Shown here: positions 31,583 to 41,344 of the stretch, piece after piece
Numbering within the stretch: position 1 is the stretch's first letter
Layout: each line of letters starts with the position of its first letter
Source: Zygnema circumcarinatum
Lineage: Eukaryota > Streptophyta > Zygnematophyceae > Zygnematales > Zygnemataceae
Length of the DNA stretch: 41,344 nucleotides
Assembly (NCBI GenBank): GCA_037447605.1
Contig: CM074822.1
Span: 335,787 to 377,130 of the forward strand
Reading direction: 5' to 3'
Notes under the pieces: generated by a model
Seen by the model: only the letters and a program-made list of their open reading frames with translations
Told to the model about the DNA's origin: nothing
Databases searched by the model: none
Program-made: the position numbers and the translations under genes

Positions 31583-32425
31583 GAGGTAGGAGGTAGGGAG
31601 GGAGGGAGGGAGGGAGGTAGGGAGGGAGAGGGAGGAAGGAAGGGAGGGAGGGATGTATGAGGTTATGCATTTTGAGGGATTCTTTAAAATAGTAGCTTGG
31701 TGGGATTAGGGTTAGGGCTAGAGTTAGGGTTAGGGTTTGGTGTAAGCTCTATACCGGCAGGCATGGCTGTTTTTCCCGCCCAACCTCGCTTTGCTTGCTG
31801 CTGCTGCTCTCTGCCGCATGTTTAGTGAGTGCAGGAGGATTGATTTTTCGGAAAAGCTAGAAAGTGTCCGCTCTTGCTGCTGCTGCCTTTACGCCATTCA
31901 CATTCATGGCTGCGTCGCACAGAGCCAGTCAGCCACATCCATGGTTTCCAAATGTACATTGCGATTTGAAGAAAAAAATTGGCAGTGAGAGATGTGAATG
32001 GTGCAAGCCTCTCTCTCTCCCTCTTTCCCTTCCATTCTCTCTCCAAATCTTTTGCAGCCCCCGTCCTGACCGAACACTCGCAGTCAGTCAGTCTGTCACA
32101 ATAACAGATAACTTTGTTTAGTTTTTAAATGAAACCCTAAAAACCAGCCGCTGCTCGAGCCGCAAAAACAAGGAGATGCGTCACGTCGTGCCACTGTGAC
32201 GTCATCGTAATCAAACAGACGGTACTTTCATTGAACCTTCGGGAAAAAAAAAAAAAACTGGCAGAACTCCCTGTCCCCGGAACTGTGAACCCTAAACCCT
32301 ACATCCCTAAACCCTTAAAACCCTACATCCCTGACCCTTGGACCCTACCCCCCTAAACCCTTAACGCTAAATCTCTAATCCCTAAACCCTGTTCCCTAAA
32401 CCCTTTGCTCAAAACAGCGGGCGCA
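31583..32425. other. 3' flank with interstitial telomere-like repeats
   Basis: A GGGA-rich stretch follows the stop codon. At 31704-31740 there are TTAGGG units, and at 32288-32404 a degenerate CCCTAAA array in the opposite orientation. The DNA between is unique-looking, with no supported gene. Confidence 0.7.
32288..32404. repeat. degenerate interstitial telomeric repeat (CCCTAAA)n
   Basis: About a dozen CCCTAAAC-like units are spread over 117 bp with substitutions and small insertions. It matches the Arabidopsis-type plant telomere unit. It abuts the CACGTCA-rich dispersed repeat at 32426. Confidence 0.75.
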
Positions 32426-32690
32426 AGCCAGTCACAAGGGGCACGCCACGTCACCCTGGACGTACGTGAAGTCACGCTTCGACCACGTGCCTCACGCGCG
32501 GACGTGTGCCGAGAGGCGTGTCGCCACGTGGCTTCGGAAGCCACGTGGCACGTGACGTGACAGTGTTACTTCAAAAACCCTTAAATGGACGGCCGATGAT
32601 GAGGGTGCCTCCATCGAACGGTCGTCGAACGCGCCACGTCGGATTCTGAGGGGTTTTTTGGAGAGGGTTTTTTAGTGCGTGATCACAGAA
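32426..32690 (+). repeat. CACGTCA-rich dispersed repeat, copy B
   Basis: Second copy of the repeat at 26217-26515, same orientation and block order. It contains a local CCACGTGGC palindrome pair (GCCACGTGGCTTCGGAAGCC) at about 32522-32545. Confidence 0.75.
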
Positions 32691-32899
32691 ACGCCGCCAT
32701 TACAGCCACGTAAGGGACACGTGGGGGGCCACGTCGGCGCCATGCTGGCAAAGCGCGCCCTGGTGGAACACGGAAACGCGTCGTACACGACGCTAAACCG
32801 GGTCATGGAACCGCGCCCTAGAAAGTAGACATGGATGTGGCATGGCCGCATGGGTCTCACACGCATGGCCATGCCATGAAAGGTGGTGCAATATGGCCA

Positions 32900-32964
32900 C
32901 CAACAACAACAACACCAACATGGAGTGGGAACCACGAGGAACCAACCGCTCACAGAGGACCTAG
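32900..32964 (-). repeat. SINE-like dispersed repeat, copy 4
   Basis: On the minus strand, TAGGTCCTCTGTGAGCGGTT and TTCCTCGTGGTTCCCACTCC are followed by a GTTGTTGTTG tail. It matches 19073-19134 and 26066-26133. Confidence 0.65.
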
Positions 32965-33809
32965 GGACGAATCCATGAGCGGAACTTTGCTTGTGGGCCC
33001 AACAAGTTGTTTGGAACAACACGGCTCTAGAAGCAGCCGCCGCCGCGCCGCCCTAGGAACGTCCATGTTTTTGTTGACAACCCATTCCAAACATGCATGC
33101 ATGCCTCACAACCAAAAACTTCCATTTTCCGCAAGGGTACGGAACCCCCCTGTAACCTGACAATCTCTTTCTTGTCGCATCTTGCACATTTTGGCAGTAC
33201 GTGGTCGGGTCTGCCAGGCGGGGTCAGAACGTCCTACCTGCCGTATCCGACAAAAAACGACGTCACTTATACGCCACCAGACGACACGTGGTGTCGTCAC
33301 CATCAATTGGTTGGAGGCAAATTGAAACCTGCAGATTTTATATTCTAAAAATCGGTCGACGTTTTCCCGGCCAGCTTCAATGCACCGCGATGAAAACAAA
33401 GGGCATTTAATGGATCGAATGGACGCGGGCGGCCGAGTTGTCGCTTTGAGCCGATACGCCGGCAATATGGCGATATTCCTGTCGTGCAATTTAACGACAA
33501 CATCTGCCGCCCATTGAACTCTTGACGACTCGCTAGAGTAGGACAAACCCAGTGTCGGTGAGCTCCTGATTGGCTGGATTTTTTTTTTGCTGACACATTT
33601 GAATGGGATTAAAAGTATTTTTTTCCATCGTGGTCCTTAATATGGATCACTTATTTCTAAAATGATATTGAACGTCCAATCAGAATGCAGCGAATTGGAT
33701 CTCGTGTTGGAAAATCTCATAAGAAAGATTGGCTCAAATTCAATGGCCCACAAACGCTTTCATTTTTGGGCCACATTTTCTTTTCTTGAAATAGATAGTG
33801 ATTTTTTTT

Positions 33810-34511
33810 GGGGGCGACTATTTACAGTGTACGGATTCTGAATGTAGTGTACGATTTCTCCGGGCAGAAAAAAAAGGTTTTTTTTGCCGAAAAATGCTGT
33901 TTCACACTTTTCAGAAAAGATACAGACCTTTTATCGTCGGATGTACGGATGGTGATTTGAAATGTACGAAGCGCGCGCGTCTACAAGGTATAAGGGCGCA
34001 ACACGTGGAGCGACATGATTGGCCGGGACAACATATGACGTGTCAAGTATGTTTGGGACCGTGACGTGACGAAACGAGACGCGACAAAAGTGGAGTCCGC
34101 GGACGGCAGTCGGAAATGGCGGGGATTAAAACTGACAGATTTTTCCTGAAACACGCTACGTTATGTGCCCTACCTTTTTCTGTCAGTTTTAATCCCCGCC
34201 ATTTCCGACTGCCGTCCGCGGACTCCACTTTTGTCGCGTCTCGTTTCGTCACGTCACGGTCCCAAACATACTTGTCACGTCATATATTGGCCGCGACCAA
34301 TCATGTCGCTCCACGTGTTGCGCGCCCTTATACCTTGTAGACGCGCGCGCTTCGTACATTTCAAATCACCATCCGTACATCCGACGATAAAAGGTCTGTA
34401 TCTATTCTGAAAAGTGTGAAACAGTATTTTTCGCCAAAAAAACCTTTTTTTTGCTGCCCGACGAAATCGTACACTACATTCAGAATCCGTACACTGTAAA
34501 TAGTCGCCCCC
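33810..34511. mobile_element. 702-bp foldback (long-TIR) element
   Basis: Left arm 33810-34139 and right arm 34179-34511 are inverted copies about 330 bp long and roughly 95% identical, separated by a 39-nt spacer. The ends read GGGGGCGACTATTTACAG. Eight Ts precede the left end and nine follow the right, compatible with an 8-bp target duplication in a T-run. There is no transposase, so it is non-autonomous. Such foldback elements are usually Mutator- or hAT-related, but the family is not fixed by the sequence. A transcript through it would form an almost perfect long hairpin. Confidence 0.92.
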
Positions 34512-34574
34512 TTTTTTTTTGCTGACGCCAAAAAAAATTGCTGAATGAAAAGCGAGAAACCAATGGCCCAGGCG

Positions 34575-34738
34575 TACCGATATTGTCGTAATATCGAGAT
34601 ATCATTGATAAAATACCGCGACGATGTCACAGTATCGGAATATTGACGATATCACTGTCGGATATCGGATAAAATATCGGAGTATCCTGCATATTGTTCA
34701 AAATATCGCAGATATTATTGTCAGAATATCGCAAGCGA
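34575..34738. repeat. ATATCG/CGATAT motif cluster
   Basis: About ten ATATCG or CGATAT hexamers, many overlapping GATATC, occur in 165 bp immediately right of the foldback element. The spacing is irregular. No coding explanation is seen. Confidence 0.75.
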
Positions 34739-35200
34739 TGTTTCTTGGACAGGGCGCTTCTGCGATCCAATAAGACAAAATCAGTACGGCCATTCATTTT
34801 GCTTGTCCTATTAGGACCTTATCCTGCCAACGGGTGGTCCCCGCTCCGCCTGCGACAGATCCGACAGACCTCCCCCGACCGAGTAACGACAAACGTCGGA
34901 TCTTGTTCAAGTCCAACCTCGCAACTTCCACCAATCACGTGCCGCCTGCTGTCGCATGTCCACCAAAACGACAACACGTGATCGTCCGGAAACCGACACG
35001 TGAGGCCGCAATGAAGATCCGCCGCGATCTTCGGCGTGTCGGAATTATGAGAACGATCTGGTGGCCGAATCTGGGGAAGATTCGCAGAGATTCTGACATA
35101 GTGTCCGTACGAGTGGATCGGCTGACGTTTGTCGCCGCCCGCCACGTGGCGGTTTCCGGCAGGGCCCTGCGAGTGTGGCCCTTCGGCGGGCGTGCGGGTG
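34739..35200. other. intergenic, ACGTG-rich
   Basis: Several CACGTG and ACACGTGA motifs occur at 34930-35150. Long frames span this region on both strands but run into the neighbouring purine tract and show no domain. Confidence 0.5.
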
Positions 35201-35960
35201 CGGGAGGGAGGGGAGGGAAGGCCACCTGGCAGCAAGGGACTGGCAGGCCGCCGCCGGCGGGCGGGAGGGCGAGGGGGAGGGAGGAAGAGGTAGAGGGAGG
35301 GAGAGGGAGAGGGAGAGGAAGAGGGAGAGGGAGTAGGGGGGGTAGGGAGGGGGGGGAGGAAGGGGGGTGGTTGAGAGTGGAGGAGGGTGAGGGAGGGAAG
35401 GCTGAGGGAGGGGAGGATGAGAGGGAGGGGGAGGGTGCAGTGGTAGGTCGGGAGGGCGTGGGAGAGGGGAGAGGGAGAGGGAGAGTGAGGAGTGAGGGAG
35501 AGAGGGAGAGCGAGGGAGGGAGAGGGAGGGGGAGAGAGGGGGGAGGAAGAAGGGCGGAAGGTGTGTGGAGAAGGAGAGGAGGGAAAGGAGGTACGAGGGC
35601 GGGAGGGAGCGCCGAAGGAGGGAGAGAGAGAGAGGGAGAGAGGAGGAAGGGAGGGAGGGTTCAGGCGGACGGCTACCACAGAGACTTTGGCAGGTACTTG
35701 ACACAAGGCAGATATGGGAGAGGCTGTGGAGGAGAGAGAGGATCGGGTGAGAGAGGGAGGGAGGGAGAGAGGGAGGGAGGGCATGTGTGAGGGAGGCGCA
35801 TGATTGGATAGTCATCCGATTGGGTAACAAAGGCGGCAGCTTGATTGGAGGAGCGTTCAGGGGATTGCAGGAAAGGGAGGAGAGAGAGAAAGAGAGGGAG
35901 AGGACGAGAGAGGGAGAGAGAGGGAGGGAAGGAGGGAGAGAAGGGAATGGAAAAGCAAGC
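35201..35960. repeat. GA-rich purine tract
   Basis: GGGAGG/GAGAGG-rich DNA is interrupted at about 35660-35740 and 35785-35870 by less repetitive DNA. Three ATTGG (CCAAT) boxes lie at about 35803, 35819 and 35850, and may belong to the promoter of the gene starting at 36098. Confidence 0.85.
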
Positions 35961-36097
35961 ACAGAGGAGGGAAGATGTGTGAGAGAAGAGAGGTATTCAG
36001 CCCTTTGTTCCTCTTTCCAACTTCTGCAGTTTCATCAGTTCCCTCCCTCTATATCCCTTTCCCTCCCCCTTCTCTCTCTCTCTGCCCTCTCATCGCC

Positions 36098-39000
36098 ATG
36101 AAACTTTCCTCACCATCCACCACCCCCTCTCTCTGCTCTCTCTCTCTCCCTCTCTCGTTCCGTCCCTTCTCCCTCTCCTCCTCCCTCTCCCTGACAGTAC
36201 ACAGAGCCAAAACTAAACCCTTTATGGTAACGACGATTCAATGAACTTTGTAGTTTCTTTATGGTTTGGATCAGGACTTGGACATCTGAAACAAGCCTCA
36301 AACTTGAAGGTTATTCCTCTCACTCATTGACAGAAACAACTAATCATTTCGACTACCTCCATTACATTAGGGCACAGAAACATTGGAACATTTGCAAGCT
36401 TCAATATGGACAGATCTGCTTCCATAGGTCTTAAACCCTGTCTATTTGAAGCTCTGCTTGATAGGACAAAGGAAGCATCCTTACTGAACCTAGGGTTCAG
36501 GATGCACCTCCCTCCCTTCCTATCCAGTTCCTTCCAGATAAAGTAAACCTGCAAAGCAAAGTCTGCAGTTTCCATGTTTGCATATTCATGCATGCATGGG
36601 TGACCTAATCAATGACTGCAGACCTCATTCTTTGGCATTACCTGCAATCTGCCAAAGCTTGTATTAGCGCATAAGGGTGAAGATGCAGGATTTGGATCTA
36701 TTGGATGTATGCATGCATGGTTTTGGAGGAAACGAGTACATGAAGGGTAGCATGAGCACTTTTGATAGGATAGCTCTCAAGCCTCCATCTCACCTCACCA
36801 TCATCATCATCATCATCTCATTTCATCTCACCTGGTTTTCAGACATATGTCTTCAGTAGTTTAGATTTGTTGATTGTTTCAGAAAGCAACAGGTAGGGTT
36901 GACAATGATCTAGTTGATCAACTCCATAGAGACAGAACCCCTCTCCCTTCCTTCGTTCTCCTTCTCTCACTCCCTCATTCTCTTGTTACCTATCACTCTC
37001 TCTCTCTCTCGGCCTCTACTATGGCATATTTGCATCCAGAATCTCCCTCTGTCTGTATCCCTTCGTTCCCTCTCCCACTTCCTCTCTCATCAGGCATTGC
37101 TGCGGTAAAAAACTTCGCAGTTTTCCCCTCCTCCTCCTCTCCCTTACCCTTATCCTCCCCCTCCTTCCCCTTCATATACACCTCCATCTCCTACTCCAGT
37201 TCCCAAGACTCTCTCTCTCCTCTCTCTCTCCTCTCTCACTCTCTATCGCCCTTCTCCCCTCCTTTCCATCTCCAAACATATTCCTCTGTCCTATGACTAT
37301 GCAGGCCAACCTCTACTCTCTTCTCTCCTGCTCCATCTGCAGAGTGCATTCCCTCCATTATCTCCACTCTGTTGGTAGAGGAGTTACTCACAGTTTAGTA
37401 TTTAGCCCTCTCACCTCCTTCCCTTTGAAGGTTCAGCAGTATGGAGGGGAGAGAGAGACAACGATACTGGCAGCATGGAAAGGAGGGGGTCGATTCCATG
37501 TGACAATTGACTTTATCGAATGGCCACCCTCTCTGCCTTTGTGAGTTCCTCTTCCAAACTATTCTGATTGAACTATCGTTCATTTTCTTTCATGCCAAAA
37601 GCTCCCTCCCAACTACCTCTCCTTCCTCTCCCTCTTTCCTATTCTTCTCTCTCCCTCACTCTCTCTCTCTCTCTTACTCTTACTCTTTCTCTCTCTCACT
37701 CCCCCCCCCTCTCTCTCTCTCACTCTCTCTATCTCGCCCCCACTTCCCTTTCCAACTTTCTCCATCTACCATCTCCCTTCCACTCTCTCCTTCTTCCATT
37801 TCCGAAACCCCTTGCCCCACTCTCCCCTTCCTTCTGCCGCCTCTCTCTCCACCAATCCCGGCTCATTTTCTTCTTTACGTTTCTACCTCTCTCTCCCCTC
37901 ACTGCACCTCTCTCCCCCTCTCCCTCTCTTTTCTCTCTCTTTCCTCTCTTCTCTCTCTCCCTCCCTCTTTCCCTCGTCCTTTCTCCCTTTTGTACGATCT
38001 CCCTCTCGTTCTCCACGTTCCCCCCTTCACCCCCCCTCTCGCCTCCGCTCCCTCCCTCCTTGTCCCCTGTTCATCCTTCATTCTCCCTTTTTCCACATTC
38101 TCCCTCTCCCTTCCTCTCCCTCTCCCCTCTTGCTCTCTCACTCTATCTCTATCTCCTTTCACGCTCTTTTCCCTCCCTATTCCCCTCCCCCTCCCCCCTC
38201 TCGCCCTCGTCCCGTCTCCCTCTCTTTGACTTCTTTTCTGTCTCCCCACTCTCCCCACTCCCCTCGCTTCTTTCCCTTTTTCTCCTTCTCACCTTACCCA
38301 TCCTCCCTCCCTCCTTCCCTCCCCTCCCTCCCTCCCTCCCCTCCCTCCCTACCCTCCCTACCCTCCCTCCCTTCCTCCCTCCCTCCCTCCCTCCCTCCCC
38401 CCCTCCCTCCCTCTCTCCCTCCCTTCACCTGCACGCATTACAGCGAATATTTCAGCCCTTAAGTTCTGGATATTAACCTTCCCACGGCTGTTTCTGCATG
38501 CAGGGCTCCCTTTCCAGTGTGCATTTTGCCCTCCCCTCTAACCTGCGGGAGAGCTTCTCTACCACCATAGCCCCTTCCTCCTCCCTCTCTCGTCCCTCTC
38601 TCTCCGGTCCGCCATGACTGCGTCTCCCTCAAGGAAGTGGCCATGGACGATACCGACTGGCAAAAACGGATCGACTGGGCCATAGAGAGAGGAATTCAGA
38701 ACTTCATAGAAGCAGTGTGTTTCTAATCCTTAGATTCACATTGGAAGTAGATATCGCAACCACTAACCAGAAACCTTTCTCTATCGATGCTTGGGTTTGT
38801 TGTTCAACCTCTGAAAGTTGTGACCTTTCTTTCCTTTTACTGACAAAGAAGTTGATGTATAGAGAGAGAGGGATGAGAGGAGAGAGAAGTGAGTCGAAGG
38901 GTGAGGTGATAAGGGAGAATTTTGCGTGCAGGAGTGGCAAGAAGGGAGAGTTTTTACTGTGAGAGAGGCAACGGAAGTTTTAGACAACAATAGCGTGTGG

Positions 39001-39588
39001 GAAGGATCGGAGGAGATGGCGACTGCAGCACAGCGGCTCGGATACTTAGAAACAGGACGAAGATTTCTCGATGTGAGTCATGGAAATGATAAGGTAGATG
39101 GAATGATATATAGGAGGTGACAACACAACAACACTGACCCTTCGCCCACTCAAAATTGAAAGAGAAAGAGAGAGAGAGAGCGGGGAAGAGAGAGAGAGAG
39201 AAAGAGAGAGAGGGAAAGAGCGAGTGTGTGAGAGAGAGAGAGAGAGAGAGGAAGAGAGAGAGAGAGAGAGGGGAAGAGAGAGAGAAAGAGAGAGGAAGAG
39301 AGAGAGAGTGGGGGGAAGAGAGAGTGAAAGAGAGAGGAAGAGAGAGAGAGAGCGAGAGAGACAGAACTGGTAACTGAAATTTTTTGAGACATTCCAACAC
39401 ATTCCTTGTATTTTCTTATGCCTCTTTCCTGACGCTGTTTAGGGTTGGTTTTTCCCCTCCTTTTCAGACAACGGCAGTTGCAGCTGCTGCTGTACGGCTC
39501 GCCAGAGACGGAGCTTTGTCCCTTATGGGTCACAATGCGCAAATGTGGATGACTCAGCCGCCACGTTGGCAGCTGTTCACAAGAGCAG
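36098..39588 (+). CDS. unrecognised multi-exon gene with plastid transit-like N-terminus
   Basis: I do not recognise the family. Exon 36098-36226 starts at an ATG and encodes 43 Ser/Leu/Pro-rich residues followed by HRAKTKPFM, typical of a chloroplast transit peptide. Good exon candidates follow: 37431-37540 (LAAWKGGGRFHVTIDFIEW), 38634-38714 (DTDWQKRIDWAIERGIQNF), 38932-39072 (EGRVFTVREATEVLDNNSVW) and 39468-39588 (LSLMGHNAQMWMTQPPRWQL). The last three join in phase 0. A candidate at 38518-38614 (VHFALPSNLRESFSTT) fits the phase of 37540 but ends in a stop, so this junction is unresolved. Another candidate begins at 36883. The 38643 ATG could alternatively start a second gene. Introns are CT-rich. 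The 3' end was not found. Confidence 0.5.
37600..38430. repeat. CT-rich pyrimidine tract (intronic)
   Basis: About 830 bp of CTCTC, CCTCC and CTTCC simple sequence, ending in (CCCT)n/(CCTC)n at 38300-38425. It lies between exon candidates 37540 and 38518 of the plastid-type gene. Confidence 0.92.
39155..39365. repeat. (GA)n microsatellite (intronic)
   Basis: GA-dinucleotide DNA with GGAAGAG interruptions lies between exons 39072 and 39468. Confidence 0.92.
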
Positions 39589-41344
39589 GTTTTCCACATT
39601 TCCTTTCTCTCCCACCTCCCTCCCTCCCTTCCTCGTCTTCCTCAAGGGGTTTTTTGGTTTCTCTCCTCCTTCTCCCACTCTAATTCACCTTCTCCATCAT
39701 AGCGAACTCTTCCTACCTCTTTCCTCCATTTCCTTCTCCTTTTCCTTAAACATATCTTCTCCCCTTCCTTCCCCTTTACTTTCCCATCTCCTTCTCCCCC
39801 CTTGAGCCATTACCCCTTCCCTCCACCCCCCTTCCCATCGCCCCTTCACCCTCCCCCTTCTCATCTCCGTACCTCCTTTGCCTACACCCTTTCTGTCCCC
39901 CATTCTTCCCGTCCACCCTTCCCTTTCCTTTCCTTTTCTCTTCCCTTCATCTCCTTCTCCTGCCTCCCCCTATATCCAATGTCGGCCCTTCCTTCTCCCT
40001 CGATACCCCTCCCAACTACCTACCCCCTCTTCCCAACCTCCCTTCTCCATCTCCTCTCCCCATTCTCCTTTCCGCATTCTCCCTTCTCCCTCACCCATCC
40101 CCGATCCCACCTTCTCCCTCAAACCCTCTTCCCCTCTCTCTTCTCTCCCTTTCTCCCACTCCTTTTCATTCCCTTCTACTCCCCCCCACTTCTCAAATTT
40201 GCATTCTCCCTCCACTATTTACCCTGTCTCACTTATCTCCCCTTCCCACTTCCCACCTTCCACTTCTTCCTCCAACGCCCCCTCCCCCCTCTCCGCACCC
40301 CCATCCCTCCTCCTTTCTGTGTCCAATACCCCCCTCCTTCCTTCCTTCCTTCCCTCCATCGCCTCCCCCCTTACCCGTCCCCACTTCTTCCATCCCCTCC
40401 CCAGTCCCCTCTACTCCCTTCCCTCCCCTCCCCTCCCCCTCCTGTTTCCCCCCTCACCCCGTCCCCTTCCCCTCTCCCCCCTTCCCCGTCCGCCATCCCC
40501 CTTCCTCCGTCCTCACTTCTAACCTTCTCCCACCATCGCCTCATTCTTCCCCCCTCCTTCCCTCCCCTCAACCTTCTCCCTCCCCCTTCTTCCCCCTTCA
40601 ACTCCTCCCTTCCCCGGTCCCCCTCCCCGTTTCCCCGACCCTTTTCATTTTTCCAATTCGTTTTCCCTCCCACATTCTACGCGAGAAGGGGAGGGGGAGG
40701 GGGAATGGGAGAGATGGGGAAAGATGAGAAGAGCAAGTTGACGATGGGGGATAGGACGTAACGAGTAAGGAGAGGGAGGGCACCCCCTCGTTCCCTATGT
40801 CTCCTCCCTACTCTACCCAACACCCTACCTTCTTCCCATTTCTCCTTTTCCGCCATCTCCACTTAAAGAAGTGGGGATGGCGGAAAAAGAGAAATGAGTT
40901 GTTAGGGGAGAGAGGAAGCAGGGGAGAAATGAGTTTTTCTTCCCCGTTTCCACTCTCCCCTCCCTTCCACCCCGTACACCCTTTCCTCTTCTACAACCTG
41001 CCCGCTTCTTCGTTCCCCAGACAACCTCCCCCCGTTCTATTCGCTGCTTCCCAACCCCGTACACCTTTCCATCTCTCGCATTCTCCCCCGTCCCCAACTC
41101 TCACTAGTCCCCCCACAATTGTCCCCTCCCATAGCGCCTCCCCCATGCCCCCGTACTCCTTCTCCCGTCCCCCCTTTTCGCTCCTCCTGTTTTTCCGTTT
41201 CCCCCATGGCCCTTGCCCCTTGCCCTTCCTTCCCCCTTCCCTTTTCCAACTTGCCCCCCTCCTCCCCCTTTTACTCTTCCTCCTCGTTTCCTTCTCGCTT
41301 CCCTTTGCCCCATTAGCTCCCTTTCCCCCTTTCCCCCTTTCCCT
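39589..41344. other. 1.75 kb of pyrimidine-rich DNA, no gene seen
   Basis: The plus strand is almost entirely C/T, mostly TTCCC/CTCCC with low repetition. A short purine island at 40680-40760 and a hairpin at 40837-40896 break it. Long frames here encode Pro/Ser/Leu and are compositional artefacts. It may be intron or 3' flank of the preceding gene. Confidence 0.75.
40837..40896. repeat. 28-bp-arm hairpin in pyrimidine tract
   Basis: Arms 40837-40864 and 40869-40896 pair with about two mismatches around the 4-nt loop AAAG. The sequence switches from pyrimidine to purine exactly at the loop. Confidence 0.8.

Noticed and set aside
34819-35962. Frames of more than 300 codons on both strands
   Set aside because: They span an intergenic ACGTG-rich segment and a purine tract, with no domain or plausible composition.
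39802-40761. 319-codon frame in the right-hand pyrimidine tract
   Set aside because: Composition is almost only Pro, Ser, Leu and Phe, as expected from random C/T sequence without stops.

Overview
The window is nuclear DNA of a photosynthetic streptophyte (a land plant or close algal relative). Evidence: a four-exon photosystem I antenna gene (Lhca1), germin-like proteins, a Ty1/copia element with the plant-type initiator tRNA-Met primer-binding site, GT-AG introns with intact phase, and degenerate CCCTAAA-type telomeric repeats. I cannot name the species. The very heavy CT/GA microsatellite load and a 10-N gap (15163-15172) suggest a draft assembly of a repeat-rich genome, possibly a bryophyte, lycophyte or charophyte. 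Nothing marks it as bacterial or organellar.

Layout. 1-3710: 5' part of a decayed Ty1/copia retrotransposon on the minus strand, cut by the window edge. 5180-9093: two tandem minus-strand germin-like protein genes with identical two-exon structure. 10092 to about 13230 (perhaps to 13951): minus-strand family 61 glycosyltransferase (GT61/EOGT-like) gene whose introns hold a minisatellite and a perfect hairpin. 15090-15710: CT/GA tract with the gap. 16400-18154: Lhca1 on the minus strand, with a tRNA-Ile(AAU) gene divergent at 18428-18501. 18995-19724: terminal-inverted-repeat element with a nested insertion. 20216-25451: twelve-exon plus-strand gene whose exons join in phase into a 362-residue protein, three TPRs followed by a metallo-beta-lactamase (MBL) hydrolase domain. 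25452-29494: repeats and a 1.5-kb purine tract. 29495-31582: three-exon plus-strand gene for a putative nuclear repressor (EAR-like motif, basic C-terminus). 31700-35960: interstitial telomere-like DNA, dispersed repeats, a near-perfect 702-bp foldback element and a purine tract. 36098-39588: exons of an unrecognised plus-strand gene starting with a plastid transit-like peptide. 39600-41344: pyrimidine-rich DNA without visible genes.

There is no operon-like system; these are independent plant genes. The most interesting protein is the TPR-MBL fusion. It keeps all seven MBL metal ligands and, in the TPRs, residues at all five positions of the Hsp90/Hsp70 carboxylate clamp. The most interesting non-coding signals are recurrent arrays of GTAC-core motifs (some at about 10-bp spacing), repeats rich in CACGTCA-type motifs, a dispersed SINE-like repeat with a (TTG)n tail, and several perfect or near-perfect hairpins.

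Gene models were built by hand from splice signals, reading phase and protein family motifs. No alignment, transcript or database evidence was available.
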